Assembly: GCA_015680685.1 (NCBI GenBank) | Contig: MNCI01016577.1 | Coordinates: 1 to 64,000, forward strand | From: Gnetum montanum | Lineage: Eukaryota > Streptophyta > Gnetopsida > Gnetales > Gnetaceae | Reading direction: 5' to 3' | DNA: 64,000 nt | Part shown: positions 47,939 to 59,241 of the stretch, in pieces | How positions within the stretch are numbered: the first letter of the stretch is position 1 | How the letters are laid out: every line of letters starts with the position of its first letter | Made by a program: the position numbers and the translations under genes | The notes under the pieces: model-generated | The model's input: only the letters and a program-made list of their open reading frames with translations | The model's database searches: none | What the model was told of the DNA's origin: nothing

Positions 47939-50900
47939 ATGGCTTCTTCTCACGAAATCAACTCACCTAAGGACAATACAGGAGAAAGTCAGCATCATAC
48001 ACATAACCGCAATCAACCATGTCCTCAACAGGCTAAGGTCACATATACTCATCCCGATGAGTATGTGCCAGATTTTACCTTTGTTTTCCATCAAGATGAG
48101 CAACTGCGGTGGAGAGACATGCAAGGTAACATTGTGTTACCCCCAGATCGCTCTGCTTCCAACATGCTTTTCCGTGCCTTGGTACGGTATGGCATGCAAG
48201 AGCTGATTACTGAATACGTTGCGGATGATTACACTCTGAGGGATTATCGTCCCACAAAAGCCCAACGTATTCGGGATGCAAGGCAGGAGAGCCAACATTC
48301 ACTACTGAAGGGCAAGGTTTCCCACGTCATTAGTGAAATAGGAGACGAGGAACCCCTCACAACGGGTTTCTTAGAAAATGATGTTCCTCCTCCTCACTCT
48401 GGTGAAGAGGTTAGGCATCAGGGCCTTAGATCAACGATACACATTCCAGGCTCTGATCCCCGTGAGCACAAGCTGTTCACGGCAGGAACAATCACTCACA
48501 CTAATGACAGACATGCAGATCGTCACGACGATCGGGGCCGAAGCAGCCGAAGAGAAGGCAAGAAACATCACCATGGTGATGGATCCCCTTCTTCTTCCCC
48601 TTCATCACATCATTCACCCTCTCCTTCCACATCTGGGCGCAGCCACCATGAGCATAACGCGGAAAGTAAAGGTAGAAGAGATGAAATGCCTCGACAAGAA
48701 GGTCGAGAGGAGTTAGGACAAGGACAAGGACGTAGGGAGAATAGGGAACCACAACGTAGACATCACAGACGTCATGAAAGAGATGATCATGACGAACCCC
48801 TATTCGCAACCCGAAGTATGCTTGACATTAGAGAGGCAGTTAGGATTCCCACAAGGCATTTGAAAGACAGTAGGATCAAGCGTTTGGATATAAATAATAT
48901 CCCACGTTTTGAAGGGGGATACAACGCTGATCCTCAACATCATTTACAGGCATTCCACGACGCCTGTGCCTTGCAGAACATAGACAATGAGTGGCAGAAA
49001 CTCAAGTTGTTCCCAAGGACACTCACTAAAGAAGCGGAAAGCTGGTACCGGTCCTTAGAACCGGAAACCATCAGGAGGTGGAGTACGATGCTCGAATTGT
49101 TCAACAACAAATATCAAACGTACTCCAGAGTGTCTAACTTGCGTAAGCAGATCCAAGGCTGGAAACAAGGAGCTCATGAATCCTTGGATGCTGCCATGGC
49201 CCGTTACTACACATTGCTACATCGTTGCCCGGGCCATGGGTACGCTAAGCGGGATCAACTTCGCCACCTCGTGGATGGGCTACGAAATGAAACGAGAAGA
49301 ACTCTTGGGACTTACGCCCAAGGGAGACTCTCCCAACTAAGAGCCCATGAAGTTGAAGTATTGTTGGAACAAGTAGCGCAAGAAGAGGGTGAGCTACGGA
49401 AAAGAGAAAGTGCGGAGGAATACAACCGTGATCCCTCCCTTCGTAAGAAGGGAGTGAAATTCTGTGATGAGGAGGATGAGTCACCACTCGAAGAGTTGGT
49501 GAACAGGAAAACTGTGCCGATCCAAAAGTTAACAACGGAGGTATCGGCTAAGGTAGACCAAATGTGGGATTCCTTAGACTCACGAATAGAAACAGTCCTG
49601 AAAATAGTAGAAGAGTCTAAGGATGAGCAAAGTAGTGATAAAAGCAAAAACATGCGGAGAAACTTTAACCCTGCACATAACAAGGGTAAGGGAAAAATCT
49701 CTAACTCCGATGAGGCTGAAAATTCTGATTCAGACAATGACGGTGGATGTGAGGTCTGCTATTATGACCATCCTAAGGGATGTTGTCCAATCATCTCACA
49801 TCTGCAGGAGTCTGGGGTGTATGCATTAAATCCAAGACTTAATCAACGGCAAACACCCAGAAGGTTACCTTATCCACAAGGTAACCCGAGGCAGTTCCAC
49901 CAACCCTTGACGTATTATCCAAGTGGAACACCTCCGCAGCCCATCGAGCAACATCAGCAGTGGCAATACCCACAGTCATGGGGGATGCCACAGCCAACAC
50001 ATCGATACCCTTACCGGCAGCCTGATCCTTATGGTTATTATGTGCAGCAGCCAGTTTCTCCAGGTGACGCTATGAGTCACACTCCACGCCGTCACTACTA
50101 CGCTCGGGAGTACTTCAGAAGGACTCCTTCTCCTCCGGGAGACATTCCACATTCTGTCCATCCTCTAACTCCACCCGCACCTTTTCCTCAAGTAGTTCCC
50201 ATAACACCTCCTGCTCCAACAATGCAAGGGGAATTACCTACCCAACCGCAGCAACGTCACGCCGCGAGATCTGTAAATATTCAGAGTGTAAATATCCAAC
50301 CGGACACTAGTTCTGGCGATAACTGTACAAAAAGGAGACCCTTTTTCAGAACTAGGAGCCCGGATAGGCTCTCGCAACAACAAGCGGACGGGTATATGTA
50401 TAGGCCTCTAACTACTAACACTTCGGAGCACCCTTCAGTCCAAGGGAATGTAACGCATACGGTTATGCTAACACATACCGTAACTGACTGGATCAAGGTA
50501 GGCCACCTTCCCAGGAAACTAACTGATCCTGGGAGTCCCTTTATTCATTTGCAGATCGCTGGGAATGCACCACATCGAGCTCTTCTTGACTCAGGTTCCG
50601 GAGTCAACTTAATTTCGCGAAAGATGTATCACGCCTGGAACCTGCCCCAACTTAAGAAGAGCAACATCCAACTAGAGCTGGCAGACCAGTCCATCACTAT
50701 TCCCTTGGGTTTGGTGGAGGACGTTATCACCACTGTGTGTGGTTGGTCCTACCCAGCGGATTTCCTAGTGATCGATGTTAACAACAACGAAGGGGACTTC
50801 CCAATTATAATGGGAAGGGCATGGCTAAGCACAGTAGATGCATGCCTTAGGATCCGTGATCTTTCCTTGGAAATCTCCAAGATAAACATATGTGGAAAGA

Positions 50901-51283
50901 TCGAGAAGAGGATAGTTCCATGCATCACATACAGTGATTCATCGGGTGATGACACGGAGGAAATGTCTCCATGTCACAGGTGTGCCCAGGAAACTCTGCA
51001 ACAAAGATGCCTGTATGTAGCAACCACACAAGAAGTAGTAGACACCCCGTGGTTGACAGCTTCTCATAAGAGCAAACAAATATGCATGGAACGAACTGAG
51101 GCAACTCATGCCAACAACCGTGGCATAGACACATTGGAACGTGAGCGTCGCCAACTTCCAACCCTGAATTTAAGATCATCAATTGGGAGAAGTTGGGCAC
51201 TGCTTAGAAATTCAAATAGGCGCTCACTACTTCGGATCTCTCCCTCACAACTCAGTCATGGGGGAGATGGCCACCTATGCTAA
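47939..51283 (+). CDS. Athila-type Gag-protease polyprotein, intact, 1114 residues
   Basis: The only long intact ORF in the window; ATG at 47939 begins MASSHEINSPKD, and the same start is kept in P. Residues 1-180 include PDFTFVFHQDEQLRWRDM. Residues 190-290 are His/Arg/Ser-rich. The capsid core covers about 320-490: GYNADPQHHLQAFHDACALQ, FPRTLTKEAESWYRSLEPE, RCPGHGYAKRDQLRHLVDGL. A zinc-finger-like CEVCYYDHPKGCCPI lies near 605 and a Pro/Gln/Tyr-rich stretch at about 650-800. The aspartic protease has LLDSGSGVNLIS (catalytic Asp 884) and the distal IIMGRAWLST (about 957-966). The last 30 or so residues are not a normal protease end: RISPSQLSHGGDGHLC matches the integrase C terminus of E, in frame, after deletion of RT, RNase H and most of integrase. 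Probably still translatable. Confidence 0.93.
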   Translation: MASSHEINSPKDNTGESQHHTHNRNQPCPQQAKVTYTHPDEYVPDFTFVFHQDEQLRWRDMQGNIVLPPDRSASNMLFRALVRYGMQELITEYVADDYTLRDYRPTKAQRIRDARQESQHSLLKGKVSHVISEIGDEEPLTTGFLENDVPPPHSGEEVRHQGLRSTIHIPGSDPREHKLFTAGTITHTNDRHADRHDDRGRSSRREGKKHHHGDGSPSSSPSSHHSPSPSTSGRSHHEHNAESKGRRDEMPRQEGREELGQGQGRRENREPQRRHHRRHERDDHDEPLFATRSMLDIREAVRIPTRHLKDSRIKRLDINNIPRFEGGYNADPQHHLQAFHDACALQNIDNEWQKLKLFPRTLTKEAESWYRSLEPETIRRWSTMLELFNNKYQTYSRVSNLRKQIQGWKQGAHESLDAAMARYYTLLHRCPGHGYAKRDQLRHLVDGLRNETRRTLGTYAQGRLSQLRAHEVEVLLEQVAQEEGELRKRESAEEYNRDPSLRKKGVKFCDEEDESPLEELVNRKTVPIQKLTTEVSAKVDQMWDSLDSRIETVLKIVEESKDEQSSDKSKNMRRNFNPAHNKGKGKISNSDEAENSDSDNDGGCEVCYYDHPKGCCPIISHLQESGVYALNPRLNQRQTPRRLPYPQGNPRQFHQPLTYYPSGTPPQPIEQHQQWQYPQSWGMPQPTHRYPYRQPDPYGYYVQQPVSPGDAMSHTPRRHYYAREYFRRTPSPPGDIPHSVHPLTPPAPFPQVVPITPPAPTMQGELPTQPQQRHAARSVNIQSVNIQPDTSSGDNCTKRRPFFRTRSPDRLSQQQADGYMYRPLTTNTSEHPSVQGNVTHTVMLTHTVTDWIKVGHLPRKLTDPGSPFIHLQIAGNAPHRALLDSGSGVNLISRKMYHAWNLPQLKKSNIQLELADQSITIPLGLVEDVITTVCGWSYPADFLVIDVNNNEGDFPIIMGRAWLSTVDACLRIRDLSLEISKINICGKIEKRIVPCITYSDSSGDDTEEMSPCHRCAQETLQQRCLYVATTQEVVDTPWLTASHKSKQICMERTEATHANNRGIDTLERERRQLPTLNLRSSIGRSWALLRNSNRRSLLRISPSQLSHGGDGHLC

Positions 51284-53310
51284 TCATATGGGGCCCTCAG
51301 TTCTTTTTCAGTTTTTGTTTTACACATTTTTGTTTTACAACGTTTTTGTTTTTCACATTTTTGTTTTACAATTTCTTTAACTTTTCTAATTTTTGTTTTA
51401 CAAATTTCTTTAACTTTTCTTGTTTTTGTTTTACAACATCGTTATATTTTTCTATCTTTTTGTGTGTGTGTGTGTGTGTGTCATCCATCATGTAAATTCG
51501 TCACCCAATAAGTGTTCGGGCCGATGGGATGAACTGTTTTTCATTAATTGCTAATGTTTGGTTTTTACCTTTAAGTTACATTGTTGATACTAAGGTATGT
51601 TCTTTTGATATGGCAGGCAATGAGATCACTTCATCCATCCATCCATCAAGTCTATGGTTTCCCTTGGCTTGGAAATGTACAGTTCCCTTCCAATAAGAAC
51701 TTTAACGAACCGGTGACTGGGCATTTCTCAAACTAAGGACGGACTCAAGGATTTGAAACGGGTGTGACTTCAAGGGAACTTGGTGCTCTTGTGTTGGTCA
51801 TTCACTTGGGTGCTTGGATGTTTTCTTCTTGGGTTTTCTTACCGTTCCGATGTAACCCAATAATCGGAAGCTGAGACAATAAAAATAAAGAAGTCTTTGC
51901 ATGGTGTGGTCCCCACGCATAAAAACACAAAACAAAAAAAGAAGAAGACAAAATGAAAAAAGAAATGGAAAAAAAAAAAAAAAGTGAAAAAGCTAAAAAG
52001 CTAAAAGTGAGGATTCAAAGCACACCCCTTAGACGGAATAAATTTGGGCTGCAAGCACTGGTTATGGAACCAAAGTGTTCCCTCTAACTAAGGCCCTTCT
52101 CGCTTCCCATTCTCTCTGTTGTTTCGTCGGAATGGTGGTGGCTTCTCGAAGTTGCATCCTTGTTACCCAAGTGGATGATTTAACCAACTGCATTGATGCG
52201 AAGTCACTGGAAGTGGTTGGTTTGAGCCCAGAGTTGGAATGAGATTCGCCAAGTCACATTAATCATGTAACACACAAGGGGCTGTACACCACCTTGTTCT
52301 TGGGATTCCATTCCACTTCTCTTCTTCCCATCCTTCTCTCCATTGTTCACCTCATTGCCGGTTGTATCATTGTATATACTTTAGTTGATGCTTTGTTTTC
52401 TTTTTGGTAAATTCTTCCGGTTAAGACTTTAACTCTTGTTTCCAAAGGACATTCCCCGAGCCTACGGACTCTTTGAATGTGGGATTGTCAGGGCATTAAG
52501 GGCATGAGCCTGCTTTGGGGAGGACCCACTGACATTCCTATTTGGAACATTAGTTAACTTCTTTTCCTTAACGTTTTGCAATTAATTAACATTTTTGTTC
52601 ATTTCCATCATGACATCCTTTTTATCGATGCCATAGTTGTCCCTTTTTACCTATCATTCCTATTCCTTTTCTCTCTCCATTCTAACGCTACCGGAGGTTC
52701 GCGATTAGTCATGGGGGTACGGGGCCTGATTTTTCGATTTTTATCCTAAGCCCCGGATTTTTTCGTTTTTCTTCCTTACCCCTATGCCTTCGGTAGTCAT
52801 CATCTATATTTTCCCAGATCCATATCAGCCATACCACACCTTAGCCAGTGAGCCTAAACCGAAGCAAGGTATGCTTTACTTAATGATTCAATTACCCTTG
52901 CTAATATATGATGGTGTTGTGTGTGCAGATGGCAATCATACAACAACAGAATGGATCTGGAGCAGACACTTGGAATGGAGCAGCGCTGAAGCAGCATGCA
53001 AGGAGTGGAATTGATAATGCGCTTACAGATGGACAACGAAAGGCGCAATCTAGGCGTTGGCAGCAACAAGACTCTTCTTCTTTCTTCTCTTCTATTCTCT
53101 CTCCTCTTTTCTCTCAGCTGCCAACTGTGGCCTGATGTCATTGTAATAAGGTGTTCACCCATGTTGTCATGAACACCAGTTTTTGTCAAGTCTTGTAATA
53201 AAGACCGTTCACATGTCATCCCATTAGTTCCATTTTCCCTAATAATCCCATACCTACCTGATATCATTGTAAGGAACTCGAGGACGAGTTTTCATTTAGT
53301 CATGGGGGTA
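51284..53310 (+). other. 3' UTR and polypurine tracts of F
   Basis: No gene. T-rich repeats of TTTTTGTTTTACA (51305-51440), a GT run (51462-51482), an A run near 51970, and the family block CCTGCTTTGGGGAGGACCC at about 52510. The 13-mer AGTCATGGGGGTA occurs at 52707-52719 and again at 53298-53310, the latter touching the 3' LTR; a near copy, AGTCATGGGGGAGAT, ends the ORF (51254-51268). Confidence 0.85.
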
Positions 53311-54381
53311 TGATGAGACGCGGTTTACACTAGGCCGCGATATCACATCCCATGCGATATCGCGGACGCGATATCGCGTCTTCTCCTGCGATATCGCGTA
53401 CGCGATATCGCGTCCCGCCGCCATATCTATAAATAAGAGGCGGCACTCCCTTCATTTCCCAATCCTGGCTAGTGTAGCGAAGCTCTGGCAGATTGATCAC
53501 TCCAGAGTTAGAATTTTTCCCCATGTGCCCGCAGTAGGAGTCCTAGAGTGAACGGCTCTTTATTCGAGCAGCTTGTAACCTGAACCCAAGTTGTGTACGG
53601 CAATAAAGACGAACTTGTTTGGATAAACCTTGCAGCACGTGGTTTCATTTATTGCTTTATTTCCTGCTTTCCTAGTGCGTTCAAGTACGACTTGATTACG
53701 AGCGTCTACGGACGTGTACGGCTAGTCAAGGAATCGGCTGCTTGACGCAATGCATGAGTACGACTCAATTACGAGCATTGGATGCTTGGTAACCCAGTAG
53801 CGTATTCCAGGATTCTGCGCTTGGTAACTCCCGGGTCTAATGTGTACGGCTAGTTGAGGAATCGGCTGCTCATTGCTAGGCTAGATCGTGTGATAAGTAC
53901 GACTTAGTTACGAGCACCCACGGGTGTGTACGGCTGGCTAAGGAATCGGCTGCTTATCACACGTAGGCTAAATAGGTGCCTCAGTACGACCACTTCGAGC
54001 ACTTGCGTTACGTGTGGCGATCCCAGTAACGATTAGCGTTTGGTAAGCCGCAGTTGCATAGTTCAGGGTGTGTCCGGTAAGTGGGAACGGATGCTGACGC
54101 TAGTTAATTTAGACTTAGATCTTAGTTAGAGTTAGTTTAGTTTTCTCAACCCTTTCTCCTGGTAGCATAGAAGAAAAGCCGAAAATACCAAAAAAATCAC
54201 ATACCTCAGACTTGCTTAACCATACACCGTGACACTTACAAGCAAGCCTGGGAAGACAACGAACGATTAACCCCAAGTGTTTCTTGTGGCGTTAAGGCAT
54301 TTAGTCTGCGGAGTTCGACCGGATCGCGTGTGCACGCTCGTATTCGTATGGTGGAGTGTAGGGGTACCTCGCCACTCATCA
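53311..54381 (+). repeat. 3' LTR of F
   Basis: 1071 bp. It differs from the 5' LTR by a handful of substitutions and a short rearranged stretch after TGATGAGACGCG. TATAAATA at 53428-53435; perfect palindrome 53388-53411. Confidence 0.93.
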
Positions 54382-55121
54382 AATGTATAGAACCTTGATA
54401 ATTGTTATTGTATGAAAATCCTGCTAGATGCAAATAATTCTCCCATGTTTTTGGTTTACTCCCAACAGAACTTCGTAGGATATCTTTTAATATTCTAGTC
54501 ACTTGTTCAGTTTGTCCATTAGTTTCAGGATGATAAGCTATGCTAAATTTTAATTGAGTTCCAAGCTCTGTGAAATTTTTTTTCCAGAATTCAGATATGA
54601 ATTTAGGATCTCTATTTGAAATGATAGATTTTGGAAAACCATGTAATCTACATACTTCTCATACAAATTTTTGAGCTATTTTTTCCACTATGTTTTTAGA
54701 TTTCAAAGCTATAAAATGTGCCATCTTTGATAGATGATCAACTACTATGAAAATTAAGTCATTTGCTTTTTTTTCTTATTGGCAATCCCAAAATGAAATC
54801 CATAGTGATATCTTCCCATTTCCAGGTTGCAACTTGCAAGGGTTGTAATAATCCACTGGGTTTCCTTTGTTTAGCTTTTATTCTTTGACATGTTGGGCAA
54901 TTTTTAATGTATTCTTCATTCTAGGCCAGAAATAAGATTTACAAATTATCATATAGGTCTTAATATAACCTAGGTGTCCTACATATGGTACTTCATGTGC
55001 TTCACACAACAATTTTAGTCTCTAATTTCCTTCTAGTATGCATACTCTTTGTCCTTTCATCAATAAACCATTAGAAGTGAGTTGGTATTGAGGCTCATTA
55101 GGAATGTTGGTTAAAATATTT
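54382..55121 (-). pseudogene. Integrase N-terminal and core part of D
   Basis: Histidine/cysteine region GHLGYIKTYMIICKSYFWPRM, then the core with Asp in TMDFILGLP (about 54800), a frameshift in the following A-run, VVDHLSKMAHFIAL, SNRDPKFISEFW (second Asp) and NGQTEQVTRILKD (catalytic Glu). It stops at GFSYNNNYQGSIH where F entered; 46729 continues the same frame. Confidence 0.87.
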
Positions 55122-55760
55122 TTAAAGTAAGGGTATTCTTTCATTTTTTTTCTTAATTTCTTCTTCCATAGGGGTTGTTACTACACCTATCATTAAATTC
55201 TGCATTTGACTAAGGGCATCAATTACCACATTTTTTTTGCGAGGAACATATTTGATTTCAAAATCATATTCTGCTAACAATTCTATCCATCGCCTTTGAC
55301 GAGTATTCAAAATAGGTTGTCTTTGCAAATAATCTAAACTTTTATGATCCATTTTTAGTACAAACTTATTTCTACAAAGATAATGTCTTCAAAATTTCAG
55401 AGCATGAACAATTTCTATTAATTCTAAATCATGAGTTGAGTAATTTACCTTGGCTCCTCATAATTTACGAGATTCATAACATACCACTTTATCTTCCTAT
55501 GAAAGAACTACATTGATTCCTATTCCATAGGCATTTGTGGATACTTCAAATGGTAGATCTTTATTCAAAATTTTCGAAATAGTTGCTGTTGTAAGTAGCA
55601 TCTTTAATCTGAGAAAAGATTCCCTACATTTTTCATGAAATTTGAACTCATGTTTCTCTTGCAAAAGGTCAGTTAATGGGGCTACCAAGGTAGAATAGTC
55701 TTTAATGAAACATCGATAAAAGTTGGCTAACCCTAAGAAGCTTCGAATTGCTATAACATC
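55122..55760 (-). pseudogene. RNase H of D
   Basis: FEVSTNAYGIGINVVLS (first Asp of the usual FEVxTDAS is Asn), then KVNYSTHDLELIEIVHALKF and FVLKMDHKSLDYLQ, ending QRRWIELLAEYDFEIKYVPR and VIDALSQ. Two or three stops separate open stretches 55688-55497 and 55352-55122. Confidence 0.87.
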
Positions 55761-55778
55761 TTTTAATTTAGGCTAATC

Positions 55779-56560
55779 TCAGATTGCACTAATTTTTGTT
55801 GGATCCACTTGTAATCCTTTTTTGGAAACTATATATCCTAAGTATGAGACTTCTTCCTTAAAGAGTTCACATTTACTCAATTTAGCTTTTAATTGATGTT
55901 CTTTAAGAATTTCCATTGTAGTTTTCAAATGTTCGATATGTGCTTCTCTTGATTTAGAATAAATAAGTATATCATCCATATATACTATGAAAAATTGATC
56001 AATATATTCACGAAAAATATTATTCATTAATGCCACAAATGTTGTAGGTGCATTAGTTAATCCAAACAACATCACAACAAATTTGTATAATCCATATCTG
56101 GTTCTAAAAGCAGTTTTCTCAATATCTTTCTTCTAAATCCTTATTTGGTGATACCCTGATTTTAAATCAGTCTTTAAGAAATAACATGCACCTGTAAGTT
56201 GATCAAATAAATCATCAATTCTAGGTAAAGGATAATTATTTTTAATTATCACTTTATTTAATGCTCTGTAATCAATGCATAATCTTAGAGTACCATCTTT
56301 CTTTTTTAAGAATAGAACTGGTGCACCCCAAGGTGATACGCTAGGTCTAATTTTCCCTTTTTCCAATAATTGGTCTGATTGTACTTTTAATTCTCTTAAT
56401 TCTAAAGTAGAAAATCTATAAGGAGCTTTTGAGATAAGTTGTGTACTAGCAAAAATATCAATGGCATGTTCAACAGTTCTTTTTGGAGGTAATTTTCTAG
56501 TTTCACCAAATACTGAATCTTTATATTCTTTAAGTTCATTGGGATCTCAACACTTGAAAG
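55779..56560 (-). pseudogene. Reverse transcriptase of D
   Basis: [20 protein letters not shown] and [20 protein letters not shown] (56350-56240), [15 protein letters not shown] (first catalytic Asp, about 56170), [11 protein letters not shown], and an intact [13 protein letters not shown] (about 55990-55955), then [20 protein letters not shown]. One stop near 56130. Sequence style is that of plant chromoviruses. Confidence 0.9.
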
Positions 56561-56563
56561 TTT

Positions 56564-57015
56564 CTAAGGTTGGATAACTTTAACCATCAACATTGTAGCA
56601 CCTTTTTTGACTAATATTTTAACTTGCTTCATAGTTATTGTATGAATTTTCTTTACTATTCCTACCCCCCTTAGAACCCTGACTCCATCAGTGGTTGGAA
56701 CTTTTAAAATATGAGTTCCAAAGTGGGCAGTAACATTAAAATTTTGTAGGAAAGACATTCCTAAAATTGCATCAACATCACCTAGTTCAAATTCAAAAAA
56801 TTCATCAATAAAGAGCATATAATATAAAGTAAAGTTTATTTTTCCATACTTGGTATGTTTGCTCATAGTTGTTCCATTTGCTAGTTCTATCTTAATAAAT
56901 TTTTTAGAAGGGAGACTTAATTTCAATAAGTTAATTAAATTTGGAGAAATAAAGTTATAACTAGCACCACTATCAATGAAAAATTTAATTTGTTTACCTT
57001 TAATTGAACCTTAAA
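56564..57015 (-). pseudogene. Aspartic protease of D
   Basis: FFIDSGASYNFISPNL with intact DSGA at about 56977-56966, then IKIELANGTTMSKHTKYGKI and the distal DAILGMSFLQNFN (about 56775-56735). Open from here to 56564; joins gag upstream through a decayed stretch. Confidence 0.85.
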
Positions 57016-58052
57016 AGATCAGTAAAGAAAATTGAAATTTTTTTCAAACTTGATTTAGTTGATGTAGATATCTTCTTGATGGCTGTTGTAGCAGCTAGAA
57101 TTTTTTCTTTGTTTATGTTTTGGTTTGGTTTCTGATTTTTGATTTGGTGTGTCCTTTGTATTTTTGCTTGAAATTTTGGGCAATCTCATTTAAGATGGTC
57201 CTCACCACAAAAGAAACATCCAGATCTTGATCGAGCTTTTTTTGTTGGTGTCTCTTCTACTATTGCTTGTGGAAAATGGCTTGGTCGAAAAGTTGCTTGT
57301 CGAAGGATGACTTTTATCTAATTTGATTCCTCATAATCCTTAGCAATTCTATATGCTTCATCAATAGTTTAGGGATTATGGGCTTGTGTTTGTGAATGTA
57401 ATTGAGCATGTAATGCTCTAATGAATTTTGAAGCTAATTTTCCCTCATTCCAATGACTTACATATTGAGAAAGATCACAAAATTTTTTGTAGTAATCATA
57501 TACGGATCATTTTCCCAACCTTAAGGAATCAAATCTCATTCTGCACTCTTTGAGAAAAGAATTAGGTACAAATTTTTGTTCAAAATCTTGACAAAAATTA
57601 AATCAATTTGTAATCAAACCTTGAGATCTCAACCCATTCCACCATGTTGCTACAAGTCCTCTTAAATACAAGGAGATAACTTCTAAACATTCATGGCTTG
57701 ACAAATTCAACATATCAAAGTAATTTTTCATTGTATCAAGCCAATCCTTTACCTTAGCACTAGATCCAGGGGCTCCATCATAATGATCTAATTTTACTTT
57801 CTTAGCATGCACTTGTGTTAATGATTCTCTAGATGGATTAAGCCATTTCCCATATCCTTCACTCTCGATTTCAATTCTATGGTCTACAAGGTGGATTTCA
57901 ATATCTTGTCCATTATGTGGAGGTTGTGTTTGTTGTGGATTCCTAATGGAAGGTTGATCTTGATGTTGTGCTCTAGGTAGACCATGAGTAAGATTGGAAG
58001 GTTGAATAAGATAGTTGGTTAATTGCTTGATGGAGTCGGCAAAGGAATCCAT
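57016..58052 (-). pseudogene. Gag of D
   Basis: Starts MDSFADSIKQLTNYLIQPSN at 58052 and stays open for 149 codons through KVKDWLDTMKNYFDMLNLSS and LVATWWNGLRSQGL, then has several stops. A CCHC zinc knuckle, CFFCGEDHLK*DC (about 57225-57187), has a stop inside it. It would have formed the particle core. Confidence 0.85.
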
Positions 58053-58810
58053 CTTTCCTTTTCCTTTGAACCATTTATCCTTTGAATTTTTGGATAATTT
58101 CTTAATTTATTCAAACATATTTTGCATCTCTACCCTGAACCCTTGGTTTGAGTGTCGAAGTTCTTCTTGAACACCCTTAATCTCATTAATTTGTTCTTCA
58201 AGGGCATTCATTCGGTCATTGACTCAGGCTTACATTTCTCTCCAATTTATTTTTTAGGTTTTGGATAGCAGTAAGTTGAAGAAATAAATTTTGTTTAAGA
58301 ATCCTTAGCCTCTATGACCCTTTTATGGAGTTCGAAATCATTTAGTCAGTTGTGGAGGAAGTTGAAACTATTATGGATTTCTCACCGAATCCTAATTATT
58401 TTAGGACCTAAATTAAGAAATTAAAAATTAATTTTCTATAATTTAAAAGCTAAATTTGACCATTTCGTTGAGTTTGGAAGGTTCAAATCTATTGGAATTG
58501 GTTTTTGTTTGGTTGTAAATGGACTCTGGATTCAAAAGTTATAGCCATTTTAAGTTTTTCTAATTTTCATGTTTTTTGAGACTTCTCGAGAGGTCACCCA
58601 TCCCAGTTCTACTCTAGAACAAGACATGCATGCTTAATGACAAAATTTTTATTTAAGTTACTACTATAGCATTAATTTGTACTTTGTTATTCTTAGACTA
58701 ATATTAGCAGCCTAATTTTTTTTTGAAAATTTTTGTCAATTGTCAGAAAAATTTAATTTTTCCGTCAATTGAAGGATGACTTATTTAGGCTCCGTGCGAT
58801 GGCCAGGTGA

Positions 58811-58932
58811 TGGGCAGCATGAAAGAGGCAGTGATAGGTGGTGCAAGAGGCGGTGATGGGCAATAGGGAGATTGTGATAGGTGGTGCAGGAGGCAGTGAT
58901 GGGTGACGTAGAAGGCAATGATGGGCGATGTA
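58811..58932. repeat. Minisatellite, about 21-22 bp unit
   Basis: About five to six diverged copies of GGCAGTGATGGGTGACGTAG-like text, for example GGCGGTGATGGGCAATAG and GGCAATGATGGGCGATGTAG. Confidence 0.75.
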
Positions 58933-59169
58933 GGTAGGCAACAACTTTAAAAAAAAAAAAACAAAAACAATGGCAAAAAATAAAAAAAGAGAAGACAAAA
59001 TAGAAAAAAACAGCAAAAACACAATTTTTTTTTTTGCCATAAGGGCCAGATTTTTGAGGCCGTGGCCCTCCCTCTCCCATGGCACGGCTAGTCGTAGGTC
59101 TAATTGCGACCTAGCCATGGGCCAATTTTTATATATATATATATATATATTAAAAACTTAATATTGGGG

Positions 59170-59187
59170 CTCAGGTTCGAACCTGAG
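59170..59187. repeat. 18-base perfect palindrome with a B-box-like core
   Basis: CTCAGGTTCGAACCTGAG, set between two TA microsatellites. GGTTCGAACC matches the Pol III B box, but no A box or tRNA fold is visible around it. Confidence 0.6.
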
Positions 59188-59201
59188 ACCTCCAAGTTGA
59201 T

Positions 59202-59241
<40 letters not shown>

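Larger units (their letters stand above)
46730..54381 (+). mobile_element. F: young non-autonomous Athila element, gag-protease only
   Basis: 7652 bp inserted in the integrase of D. LTRs 46730-47793 and 53311-54381 are about 98% identical by eye. Flanks GATGT (46725-46729) and AATGT (54382-54386). Primer site, one long ORF, 2 kb 3' UTR and polypurine tract are all in place. RT, RNase H and integrase are absent, so movement would need enzymes from a pol-bearing relative. Confidence 0.95.

Noticed and set aside
52784-53267. Small overlapping ORFs in the 3' UTR of F
   Set aside because: The equivalent region of E has no open frame, and frames exist on both strands; they look like chance.
58765-59118. 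Minus-strand ORFs of 99 and 117 codons
   Set aside because: They translate a minisatellite and A/T runs; composition is low-complexity and no family is recognised.
59161-59200. tRNA gene at GGTTCGAACC
   Set aside because: Only the B-box-like palindrome is present; no A box, acceptor stem or anticodon arm.
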